A DNA stretch of 10,501 nt from Candidatus Poseidonia sp. (GCA_013330155.1 DUIU01000231.1:1-10501); one strand, 5' to 3'; numbered from the stretch's first letter, positions 1 to 7,500 are shown. The notes: a model not told the origin generated them from the sequence alone. Made by a program: numbers and translations.

Positions 1-470
<470 letters not shown>

Positions 471-472
471 TC

Positions 473-486
473 ACACCTGTAGGTGT
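473..486. promoter_or_regulatory. Inverted repeat in the gdhA leader
   Basis: ACACCT-GT-AGGTGT is a perfect 6-bp inverted repeat with a 2-bp centre. It ends 15 bp before the preferred gdhA start and directly abuts its ribosome-binding sequence. It could be an operator overlapping the transcription start, because a 2-nt centre is too tight for a good RNA hairpin. No strong TATA box is visible upstream on the minus strand; the best weak candidates are near 498-504 and 541-548. The repeat is seen; the role is inferred. Confidence 0.35.
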
Positions 487-571
487 CTTGCGCCGCCCTT
501 ATGCAGACCCTTTCTAATGGTTACCCCTGTACTCCCTCGGATTTTACCAATTGAGCAACGGAGAGAGCGAC

Positions 572-1015
572 TCAGAAACTGCAAACGGTGAGGTAGCGCT
601 CAAGTCGTTCAACACGGCGCTGACCATTGGCGTCTACTTCACCCATGGCGCGAATGGATTCCTCAATCAGGGCATGCTGATCTTCCTGAAGGCCAATAAT
701 GCGACGGAGGTGGTCAAGCATAGCCCACTCGTCTTCACTGATGATGTCATCATCAAGGGCGGCGATGAGGGCCGATTGGTAGGTGGTGGCATCGCCCATC
801 TGATGGGTTGCAAATTCACTTTCTTCATCAAACGGAGAGGAGGCATCGCCTGCGACGATGGAACGGCATTCCGCCGTGTCAGCGGGTGCGACCCCCAGTG
901 CTTGAGCCAGGATGTGCAGAATTTGAGCTTCGTCGTCGGTGACAATTTTGTCATCAAAGGCCACACGTAGCGTTTCGAGGTATAGGAAGAGTCCACGGGT
1001 TGGAATCAGCGTCAT
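572..1015 (-). CDS. Small acidic protein with two TerB-like helical units
   Basis: A 147-residue acidic protein with no signal peptide or membrane segment, so probably cytoplasmic. It contains an internal duplication: residues 11-54 and 78-121 align without gaps. Each has a hydrophobic helix, then an acidic turn (FDDKIVTDDE at 20-29, LDDDIISEDE at 87-96), then a helix with L..L....G. The pattern of D-D-x-I-x-(S/T)-(D/E)-(D/E)-E followed by hxxLxxxLGL resembles TerB-like or DUF533-like families, where the acidic turn is pseudo-EF-hand-like. The function is not known. The opposite strand is also open (551-970), but that translation has the composition of an antisense shadow. ATG 1015 is the only start: the frame is open upstream to a stop near 1112 but has no ATG, GTG or TTG. 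No Shine-Dalgarno sequence is visible, so the leader may be short or absent. It lies between gdhA (113 bp downstream, same strand) and the divergent RHH gene. Confidence 0.75.
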   Translation of the reverse strand: MTLIPTRGLFLYLETLRVAFDDKIVTDDEAQILHILAQALGVAPADTAECRSIVAGDASSPFDEESEFATHQMGDATTYQSALIAALDDDIISEDEWAMLDHLRRIIGLQEDQHALIEESIRAMGEVDANGQRRVERLERYLTVCSF

Positions 1016-1094
1016 GAACGGACTTGAGGGCGCCTCGTCCTTGAAACTTCGCTCGCTGGGGCGTAGTCCCTCATTTCGCCTTGTAATACAGGTT

Positions 1095-1109
1095 ATGACA
1101 TATTGTCAT
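1095..1109. promoter_or_regulatory. Operator-like dyad 1 (ATGACA-TAT-TGTCAT)
   Basis: A perfect 6-bp inverted repeat with a 3-bp AT-rich centre, in the divergent region between the TerB-like gene and the RHH regulator. It carries two GTCAT/ATGAC half-sites and lies just upstream of the TATA box of the RHH gene. RHH repressors commonly bind such short half-sites in pairs and repress their own genes, so this is a likely binding site. The binding itself is inferred. Confidence 0.55.
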
Positions 1110-1122
1110 CATATTAGATACA

Positions 1123-1129
1123 TTTATAT
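1123..1129 (+). promoter_or_regulatory. TATA box for the RHH regulator gene
   Basis: TTTATAT lies 39 bp before the ATG at 1168. An archaeal TATA box usually sits about 25 bp upstream of the transcription start, which would put the start near 1150 and give a short leader that still contains the AGGAGG ribosome-binding site. The sequence also reads ATATAAA on the other strand and might serve the divergent gene with a long leader. Confidence 0.5.
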
Positions 1130-1136
1130 GGCGCCA

Positions 1137-1144
1137 GTCATGAC
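1137..1144. promoter_or_regulatory. Operator-like dyad 2 (GTCATGAC)
   Basis: A perfect 8-bp palindrome formed by two overlapping copies of the same GTCAT half-site seen in the dyad at 1095-1109. Its centre is about 38 bp from that of dyad 1, with the TATA box between them, and it would overlap or just precede the expected transcription start. This arrangement suits repression by blocking the preinitiation complex. Confidence 0.5.
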
Positions 1145-1154
1145 CTACATCTAC

Positions 1155-1160
1155 AGGAGG
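1155..1160 (+). promoter_or_regulatory. Shine-Dalgarno site of the RHH gene
   Basis: AGGAGG, 7 nt before ATG 1168, is a strong and well-spaced ribosome-binding site that fixes the start of the regulator. Confidence 0.8.
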
Positions 1161-1167
1161 AACCCGG

Positions 1168-1542
1168 ATGACCCAGCCCACCAGTGCCGTCTCACTCAGA
1201 ATCACTGAGGAGGACTTGGCTTTGCTCGATGCCCGCATCGGCATGGATGGCGCCCGTAGTCGGTCTGACGTTGTGCGTTTGGCCATTCAGGAATTCCTTC
1301 ACAATCAACCGCTTCTTCAAGGAATGAAGAGCGTTCGAATTCCTCTTGGACGTAATGACCAATTGCAACTTGGAAAATTGTACGAGCTCCAGGGCACAAC
1401 CCCTGAGATCGCCGCCCAAGAAGGGCTCAAGTTGTACATGAGAAAGGCCGCTGCTGAATTAGAAGCGGTCTCAAGCACCTTCGATTCCGCTCTGGAGGCG
1501 TCCAGAGAAGGAACGATACGACGCAGCGAATACCAAGAATGA
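1168..1542 (+). CDS. Ribbon-helix-helix transcriptional regulator with a likely second RHH unit
   Basis: A 124-residue DNA-binding protein. Residues 7-45 form a typical CopG/Arc/NikR-type RHH: the strand AVSLRI, helix A EEDLALLDARIG, the turn with SRSDVV, and helix B RLAIQEFL. Residues 55-95 repeat the layout: SVRIPL, NDQLQLGKLYELQG, a TTPE turn, then IAAQEGLKLYMRK. The two units align with one gap, so the chain may be a fused pair of RHH units; the second has a proline in the strand and may only be structural. A charged tail follows. RHH proteins act as dimers, inserting the two-stranded ribbon into the major groove. The start is set by AGGAGG at 1155-1160. Four GTCAT half-sites around its TATA box suggest autoregulation. 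It is larger than typical antitoxins (about 70-90 residues), and no recognisable toxin partner follows, so a stand-alone regulator is more likely. Confidence 0.88.
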   Translation: MTQPTSAVSLRITEEDLALLDARIGMDGARSRSDVVRLAIQEFLHNQPLLQGMKSVRIPLGRNDQLQLGKLYELQGTTPEIAAQEGLKLYMRKAAAELEAVSSTFDSALEASREGTIRRSEYQE

Positions 1543-1568
1543 ATTGGTGAGAGACTGGAGGGGATGGG

Positions 1569-1769
1569 ATGAATTGGCAAAACTCAGGCTACAACCTAGG
1601 TGATGCCACCCTTGGAACTCCGCAAGACCGGCCTGTCTTGCAGAGTTTTGTCTCGCTGTATCAGCGTGCCCGCCGTGCACGTCTTGGCCTTGGTTCCCAA
1701 AACCAAACACCCCCACACGCCTCCCTGGACGACGGACAGGGAGGCCCAGATTCCACCCCCGTCAGTTGA
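1569..1769 (+). CDS. Possible small protein of 66 residues (doubtful)
   Basis: This ORF starts 26 bp after the RHH stop codon. It has a GGAGGGG ribosome-binding sequence at 1557-1563, 5 nt before its ATG, which is better placed than in most random ORFs. The product would have a hydrophilic start, a central amphipathic basic helix (RPVLQSFVSLYQRARRARLG, about residues 21-40) and a Gly/Pro/Ser/Asp-rich tail. There is no family I recognise. G-start codons make up about 30% and third-position GC is about 54%, neither of which decides for or against coding. Against it, three of the strong inverted repeats lie inside the ORF, which is unusual for coding sequence. If real, it is cotranscribed with the RHH gene. 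Confidence 0.35.
   Translation: MNWQNSGYNLGDATLGTPQDRPVLQSFVSLYQRARRARLGLGSQNQTPPHASLDDGQGGPDSTPVS
1616..1647 (+). terminator. Strong stem-loop followed by TTTT (terminator-like)
   Basis: AACTCCGCAAGAC pairs with GTCTTGCAGAGTT: 13 positions, one C-A mismatch, 6-nt loop CGGCCT. G-U pairs could extend it on the outside. On the plus strand the stem runs into TTTTG, which suits termination about 75 bp after the RHH gene; on the minus strand no T-run follows. Archaeal termination depends mainly on T-rich tracts, and this one is short, so the terminator role is uncertain. If the 66-residue ORF is real, this stem lies within it. Confidence 0.4.
1719..1745. repeat. Perfect 9-bp inverted repeat
   Basis: GCCTCCCTG and CAGGGAGGC flank a 9-nt centre. 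This makes a stable GC-rich stem-loop with no T-run on either side, so it is not an obvious terminator. Confidence 0.6.
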
Positions 1770-1783
1770 TGCGGTGGTTCCCC

Positions 1784-1811
1784 GTGCCCAGCCCCCCACA
1801 TATCTGGGCAC
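1784..1811. repeat. Perfect 8-bp inverted repeat before the helicase
   Basis: GTGCCCAG and CTGGGCAC flank a 12-nt C-rich and AT centre that includes ACATAT, a weak TATA-like sequence. It begins 15 bp after the end of the doubtful small ORF and lies 63 bp before the helicase start. It could be an operator, a terminator stem or part of a structured transcript. Confidence 0.55.
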
Positions 1812-1857
1812 ATTGACCAAGACCAGTGAAACCTGTGACCTTCATGCCAATCCTTTA

Positions 1858-1863
1858 GGAGGG
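1858..1863 (+). promoter_or_regulatory. Shine-Dalgarno site of the helicase gene
   Basis: GGAGGG, 10 nt before ATG 1874, supports that start over the in-frame ATG at 1883, for which the spacing would be 19 nt. Confidence 0.6.
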
Positions 1864-1873
1864 TCGCCGTGGT

Positions 1874-3991
1874 ATGAGCGTTATGAACGAGGGAGAGGTC
1901 AATGTGGATACCGCCACATATCCCTTTCTTGCTCACTCCACCCCTCGTCCAGGCCAACTTGAAATGATTCAAGATGGAATTAAGGCCTTGGAGCGAGGGG
2001 GATTCCATCTCGCTGCGGCACCAACTGGAATCGGTAAAACCGCAGCGTCGCTCGCCTCTGCCCTTGAAGTAGCCAGCCAAGCCCCACAGAAAAAAACCGT
2101 ATTTTTTCTTACATCGCGGCAGACTCAACACCGAATTGTCGTTGATACGGTCCGGAGAATCAATCAACGACGACAGGGGATGATGCCGGTTCGATTGGTG
2201 GACATGGTCGGACAAGCAGGCATGTGCGTTCAACCCTTTGCCAAAGAATCACCGCTGGTCTTTTCGTTGCTTTGCAGCCAAGCACGAAAAACCCGTTCGT
2301 GCAAACCATGGATCACTTCTGCCCCGGGTTTGAAAGAAAGGATTCTTGCCCACCCTTTGCACGTGGATGAATTGGTTGACATCAGTCGAACCCATACCGC
2401 TCACGGTGAACCAGCACAAACATGTCCGTGGAAAGCGGCGAGGGAAGCGGTCAGTGGGGCCGATGTCTTCGTGGGAGATTACAACCACCTGTTCGATGAT
2501 GGAGTTCGTGATTCAAGCCTCAAAGCGATGGACCTCTCGCTTGAAGACATTATCATCGTGGTTGATGAAGCTCACAACCTACCCGGCCGGATAAGAATGA
2601 CCCTCGAGAAGCGTTTGACTCGGACCATGATTCGAAACACCCAAATTGAACTGGAGGAGTTTGCAGGTGTCCTCGCTCAGGCCAGCAAAGCACCTGGTGG
2701 CGAAGCCCTCTCACTCACACATGGACTTGCATCGTGGGCTTTTGAAGTCCTCAAAGCATCAAGGGGAGGTTTTGATGCACTCTTCAGCCAATACCTCCGA
2801 GGCTTGCAGGGACAGGATGAGGAAGCGGAGGTGCGCGTTGACGATGTTCTGAGTGTGTTCCATCGAGCGTGCGACACCGTTGAGGGAAAAGCCGGGCAAC
2901 AACAACTCGGGCCAACCAACTCAAAACACCCTGAAGTTGACGTGGCGGTTCGTATCCATCAACTCCGAGACGTCCTCGCCAGTGTTGATGTTGACATGGA
3001 AGCGGGTGACGATGGGAATCCAATGGAACCAAACGCCCACAAAGTTGCGGAGATCCTTGATTGCATGATTAAATTCGGTTCAACACCAGCCCTGACGATG
3101 GTGTACGACACGAAGGGAAAAGATGGACGCATCACGACGCATCTTCTTGACCCAGGCCTGGTATCAAAACCGGTGTTTGAACAGTCCGCTGGCGCCATTC
3201 TCATGTCTGGAACCTTGTACCCTCCAAGCATGTACGCCAACATCCTGGCCCTCCCACAGGCACGAACTACTTCCGTTGCGTATCCCTCTCCCTTCGCCGC
3301 CATGCGTAGACCGGTGGTCGTGGCCAACAATGTCACCACCAAATACACTGAACGAGGTCCACAGAACACCCAAAATATTCGAGCTCACATTCAAGCACTT
3401 ATCGACGGCGCACCGGGAAATGTTGCGGTCTTTGCACCCTCCTACGCCATGTTGAACGAGGTGGTGTTGGAAGGACATTTCAGTGGAGCTCGAGTCATGG
3501 CAGAGAGTCGAGAGTGGACCAAACAAGACTTGGACCAAGTGGTTGACACATTACTGGAGGAAAAGCGAAATGGACGCAAAATCCTCCTCGCAGGTGTATT
3601 TGGGGCCCGCCTTTCGGAGGGCGTAGACTACCATAGCGGAGCCCTCGACGCCGTGGCTTGCATCGGCATCCCAAATTCACCCCCCTCAGTGCTATCCAAG
3701 GCCTTGAAGACCTATGCCGAAGAACGGTTTGGCAGAAATCTCGCCTGGCGCTACACTGTTTCTCAACCCGCCGTCAACGCCATTCTTCAGGCCATGGGCC
3801 GGCCAATTCGTTCCATTGGTGACCGAGCGCTCATCCTCCTGCTGGATCGCCGAGTCACCGAACGCACCTATGCGGGCTGTTTCCCCAGCGATTTACGGAT
3901 GAACGAGGCGAGCGATGACGATTCGACTCGGCGTTTTGCTCGGCGGTTTTTTGCGAAAATCCATCCTGACCACACGTTGGAAACTGATTGA
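1874..3991 (+). CDS. XPD/Rad3-family superfamily 2 DNA helicase (Fe-S type)
   Basis: A 705-residue ATP-dependent 5'-3' DNA helicase of the XPD/Rad3/DinG group, which unwinds DNA in repair or at transcription sites. Visible motifs are a Q-motif-like RPGQ at 25-28; Walker A APTGIGKT at 49-56 (K55); motif Ia FFLTSRQTQ near 78-85; Walker B DEAH at 231-234; the XPD signature MSGTLYPPS near 444-452; a motif V region GVFGARLSEGVDY near 574-586; and motif VI QAMGRPIR at 639-646 with its arginine fingers. Cysteines 118, 134, 143 and 184 lie between motif Ia and Walker B, where XPD proteins hold a 4Fe-4S cluster. Residues 240-400 correspond to the Arch domain region. The length matches archaeal XPD (550-700) at the long end. 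The next gene starts within about 45 bp of its stop, suggesting cotranscription. Whether it is the orthologue of archaeal XPD or a paralogue cannot be settled here. Confidence 0.92.
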   Translation: MSVMNEGEVNVDTATYPFLAHSTPRPGQLEMIQDGIKALERGGFHLAAAPTGIGKTAASLASALEVASQAPQKKTVFFLTSRQTQHRIVVDTVRRINQRRQGMMPVRLVDMVGQAGMCVQPFAKESPLVFSLLCSQARKTRSCKPWITSAPGLKERILAHPLHVDELVDISRTHTAHGEPAQTCPWKAAREAVSGADVFVGDYNHLFDDGVRDSSLKAMDLSLEDIIIVVDEAHNLPGRIRMTLEKRLTRTMIRNTQIELEEFAGVLAQASKAPGGEALSLTHGLASWAFEVLKASRGGFDALFSQYLRGLQGQDEEAEVRVDDVLSVFHRACDTVEGKAGQQQLGPTNSKHPEVDVAVRIHQLRDVLASVDVDMEAGDDGNPMEPNAHKVAEILDCMIKFGSTPALTMVYDTKGKDGRITTHLLDPGLVSKPVFEQSAGAILMSGTLYPPSMYANILALPQARTTSVAYPSPFAAMRRPVVVANNVTTKYTERGPQNTQNIRAHIQALIDGAPGNVAVFAPSYAMLNEVVLEGHFSGARVMAESREWTKQDLDQVVDTLLEEKRNGRKILLAGVFGARLSEGVDYHSGALDAVACIGIPNSPPSVLSKALKTYAEERFGRNLAWRYTVSQPAVNAILQAMGRPIRSIGDRALILLLDRRVTERTYAGCFPSDLRMNEASDDDSTRRFARRFFAKIHPDHTLETD

Positions 3992-4035
3992 ACCCCGTCC
4001 GAAGGTTCATGTGGGCTCGGCCGTTCCAAAACTGC

Positions 4036-4506
4036 ATGGTCGAATGGGAAGTCTTGGAAATAAGCTCGGAGGAAACCCCTTCCGAAGGGAGAGAAACACC
4101 TGTGCTTGACGGATTGCAAGCAGATGCAGCAAGCCTCCAAGCCGATTTTGAGACCTCTTCTCCACATCTTGCTGAAGTCCGACAGCGTCATACCGAAGTG
4201 TTGGTCACTGCAGGAATGCTCCCCGAGACTGGACTGGCAGAGATTCATCCCGAACGTGCCCTTGCTTGGGTCGTTCAAGGCATCAATGGACGAATGAACC
4301 CTGACGGACTGAGCATCCCCCTTCTTGGGACCACAGAAGAAGCCATTCAACTTCATGTGAAACACACCGAAGAAGCGACCTTGGTCAAGCTCGACATCGA
4401 GGACCCCGAAGGTCCGAACTTGGTTCGTGAATTCCCATTGCCCACGGAGGCTGCTGGTACCTTGTCCGCTGACTTCAGCCACGGAAGACTCAGCCTTCGC
4501 TGGTGA
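4036..4506 (+). CDS. Hypothetical protein with possible alpha-crystallin (Hsp20)-like C-terminus
   Basis: An acidic protein of 156 residues with no signal or membrane segment. The first half is predicted helical (DGLQADAASLQADFET, then HLAEVRQRHTEVLV). The second half looks beta-rich and ends with LVREFPLP, a linker, then LSADFSHGRLSLRW. This resembles the last strands of small heat-shock proteins (R-x-F-x-LP ... I-x-A-x-x-x-x-G-x-L-x-x), so a degenerate or divergent Hsp20-like fold is possible; the usual I-x-I tail is missing. The start is uncertain: in frame are TTG 3988 (overlapping the helicase stop), ATG 4009 and ATG 4036, none with a good ribosome-binding site. I chose 4036 because the product becomes acidic there like its neighbours, while the residues before it are basic and rich in Trp and Cys. 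It probably shares a transcript with the helicase. Its stop lies only 3 bp from the stop of the convergent gene. Confidence 0.7.
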   Translation: MVEWEVLEISSEETPSEGRETPVLDGLQADAASLQADFETSSPHLAEVRQRHTEVLVTAGMLPETGLAEIHPERALAWVVQGINGRMNPDGLSIPLLGTTEEAIQLHVKHTEEATLVKLDIEDPEGPNLVREFPLPTEAAGTLSADFSHGRLSLRW

Positions 4507-4509
4507 ACA

Positions 4510-7500
4510 TCATCGGTTTGGTATCGCTTGGATCTGAGCGATTTCGCCACTCATTCGAGTCAAGGCTTGCACCGCTACTTCTTGGTGCTGCGCACCCATC
4601 TCTTCTCGACTGTACCGAGCCATTTCGAAGGTGTTGTCAAGAGCGGTGAGCGCATCCTCTGAGACTCCCTGGAGAGCCTGGCGGATAGCGAATTCAAACT
4701 CACGAACGGTCTCGAAATCCCTTCGTAGGAAGCCACGTTGTTGCAATAGACCACAGAGGTCTTGGTAGCAGGTAAAGATGGCTTCTCGAACAGCATCTCC
4801 AGCCGCCAACAATTCAGCCGTGTAGGCAAAGACTTCAGCAGCGTCCTTGAGCAGGTCATCAGCGACCTTCTTTCGACGGTACATGACAACGCCACCGGCG
4901 ACAAGAGCCGCAAGGATGAGCACCACAAGATAGGACCACCAAGGCGTATCCGTTTGTTCCGCTGCAAACTCGTATTGCGGGGCGAAGCCTTCACTCCGCA
5001 GAGTCTCAAACGCCTGAATGCTTTGGGCAGAGAGGCGTGGGTCGTTGACGATAATGTCCATGGTCAATTGACCCCAAACATCGACATCGCCGTACGGCGG
5101 GTCTGCGTCAAACACGAAGGTGGCTTTGCCGTCATCAACGGTCTGTGCCCCACGGTTGGCAAGTTGTGATTGGTTGGCATCGTAAAGATAGACGACCACA
5201 TCAATGCCAAGAATTCCGTTTCCAGTGTCTTCGGCAATGACCGTTATGCTTCCACCAACCACCTCTTGTTCATCTTCGACGACCTCATAGAGATCGACGG
5301 TAATGACGGCATCCACTTGAACAAACACCGTCTGACTGATGCTGGCAGCATTGAGGTAGAGGGTGTCGTTTCGGGCCATGTCAAGGAAGAAGTATTGCGA
5401 ACCCACATCAAGCCAGAAGGGAGCCGTTGCGCTCAGTGAGTAATTGCCGTTCGACCACGAAACCGAACTGGTTGGGAAACAACGCGCTCCTTCACGGCCA
5501 CTCTCGCAGTCGGAACCGTTGCCGATGGAAAGGAGCAAATTCTCGAAGACTTCTCCTGAACCGCCGACTTCTTGTATTGAACCGGAATAGAAAACCGGTT
5601 CAAACACACCATCTGACCGGGTTACAACCGATGACCGGGTGGCAGCGTCCACGTTGATGGTCACGTCGGACCAAACACGAACAGCGTTCTCAGCATCGGC
5701 CGGCAAGTGGGCTTGTGTTCCTTCAAACAGTACCGTGATGGTGTGGTCTCCACGTTCCAAGTCCATCGTGGCCGGAACGGTGGCACTCCAAGCACCATCG
5801 GCTCCTGTGGTCGTGGTGAACAGCGTGTTGCCATCCAGTTGAACCAGGAGTTCAAATCCTACGAGTCCGTCTCGGTCAACCGTATCGAAATCGTACAAAC
5901 GACCGTTGAGTTCCCATGTATCTCCACGTGTCGCATCAATTCCATCTTCGAACAGAAGTGTCACCCACGAGCGATGGGAGAGGAAGAAGGTGGCATTACC
6001 TTCACCTCCTCGGTAATAGCCTTGGGGAGCAACCTCGGCGACCAAGGTTTGGTTTCCAAAGTCAAAGATGTCCGGCACCAGCCATTCAAAGGTGAAGTCG
6101 CCGTTTGAATCAGTGGACAGGGTCGCAATGAGAATTCCCTCGACGACAAGTTGGACATCGTGGTTGGCAATACCGACCAGTTGGTTATCAACAACTGAAC
6201 CGCTGATTGAAACCGTTTGATTGACCGCTACGGGAGAGGAAATATCGACGGTGACCAGGACCGGGCTGAAGATCTCCCAGAGGCCTGATGCATTGCTGGG
6301 CAAGTAAGCGACCGTTCCGGTGAATCGGGTCTCAAGCGTGACCGGACCCAATGGTGCATCCGATGGAACGGGGTGAACGGCTGAGAATTCCCCGGTTTCA
6401 TCGGTGGTGGTGTTGGTCAGCCATTGTCCACCAAGCCAAATTTCAATGGTCATGTTGGATAGTGGGTTATCAACCACGTCAAGCAACCTACCTTGGATGG
6501 TCATCGTGGTCTCACGATCTGCATCCCCGCTGGCGGTTAAGAGCAAAATCTTGGTTGGAACACTGACGTTGAATTCAACCGTTGCTGAACTTGGCATGTA
6601 GTATTCTGGATTGTTGGTATCTCCAAATCCAACCGGGTCAACCCATTCACGTCCACCACGGAACTCGACCCCAATCTGGTGAGGGCCAGCAGCGGTGTCA
6701 TCGGGTAGCGTGTAAGCAAAGGTGTAGGCACCGGTCATGTTATCGGTTTCAACACTCGCCACAGGCACACCGTCAAGCAGAAGATGGATAATGGCCGTAG
6801 AAGAGACGCCGTTGCTTTGCAGGACAAGCCCAAGGTCGTCAAGCAGCGTGCCGTTGACCACGAGTGTATCCCCTGCGACAAGAACGGTTGGAGCGTCGCT
6901 GATGACAAGGTCAGTTTGACCCAATACAACGAAGCGGGAGGTGGCGTTGGTGCCGACAATACCGGTGGTTCCCGCAACACCAGCGTAGGTGGCGTGAATG
7001 CCGGTTGGCCCAACCGTCATGTTGGCAGGCACCGTGAGGTTGCCCCAAGCTGAACCGTTAGCGGCGGTGAGCACGGTGATTTGGACCGGAGAACTTCCCT
7101 CGAGCGTTGAGGCCAGAGAAACAAGGACGCTTTGATTGTCCAACGGCAAGCCCTGATTGTCTCGAAGCAGTACCGTGAATGAGACAGGAGTCCCTCGTTC
7201 GGTTCGGTCGTTCAGCGAAGGCTGACCGATACTATCGAGTGAAGGGGTGATGAAATTCATGACAGAGAAACCTCGAGAGTCAAAGGTCGTGTTGTTATTC
7301 GAACCAACGTAATAGTTGACATTCGGAATGTAAGTGGCTTCCATCACGTGGTTTCCAGCAGCAAAGGTTTCGCTCAATCGAATGGTGGCGTTCCAAAATC
7401 CATCAACACCAATGGCCCCACCAGTCGCCGTAAAGCCGGAGGGTTGTCCGTCAATGGAGAACAACACGTTGGCATTGGGCAACACGCTGTTGTCTCGCTC

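Larger units (their letters stand above)
1543..1873 (+). other. 331-bp region between the RHH gene and the helicase, rich in inverted repeats
   Basis: No recognisable protein family or known RNA class is seen here. The stretch contains five clear inverted repeats between 1616 and 1811: 1616-1647 (13 bp, one mismatch, 6-nt loop), 1654-1666 (5 bp, 3-nt loop), 1690-1706 (6 bp, 5-nt loop), 1719-1745 (9 bp, 9-nt loop) and 1784-1811 (8 bp, 12-nt loop). It also holds a 66-codon ORF with a good ribosome-binding site (1569-1769) and the leader of the helicase gene. It may be a structured RNA, a terminator region, or a small gene plus terminator. The hallmarks of RNase P RNA, SRP RNA and tRNA were looked for and not found. 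Confidence 0.5.

Noticed and set aside
535..560. tRNA D-arm-like GCTCAATTGGTA on the minus strand
   Set aside because: The D-stem does not close, and no anticodon arm, T-arm (GGTTC) or acceptor stem follows.
551..970. Plus-strand ORF of 139 residues opposite the TerB-like gene
   Set aside because: Its product lacks domain features and has the biased composition of an antisense reading. The minus-strand frame shows an internal protein duplication, which is strong evidence that it is the coding one.
1168..1769. RHH gene plus small ORF as a toxin-antitoxin pair
   Set aside because: The RHH protein is longer than usual antitoxins, and the small ORF has no RelE/ParE, MazF or PIN features.
1600..1962. 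Plus-strand ORF of 120 residues before and into the helicase gene
   Set aside because: It overlaps the helicase start in another frame, has no ribosome-binding site, and its product is Pro/Cys-rich low-complexity sequence.
2090..2107. A7 and T6 runs in the helicase gene as a slippage or frameshift site
   Set aside because: The frame continues correctly through motif Ia (Q-K-K-T-V-F-F-L-T) on both sides, so nothing needs a frameshift.
1661..2233. Minus-strand ORF of 190 residues
   Set aside because: It is mostly antisense to the helicase ATPase core and the hairpin region, is rich in Trp, Cys and His, and has no recognisable domain.
3988..4035. TTG start overlapping the helicase stop codon for the downstream gene
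   Set aside because: There is no ribosome-binding site, and the residues added are basic and rich in Trp and Cys, unlike the rest of the protein. It remains possible through translational coupling.
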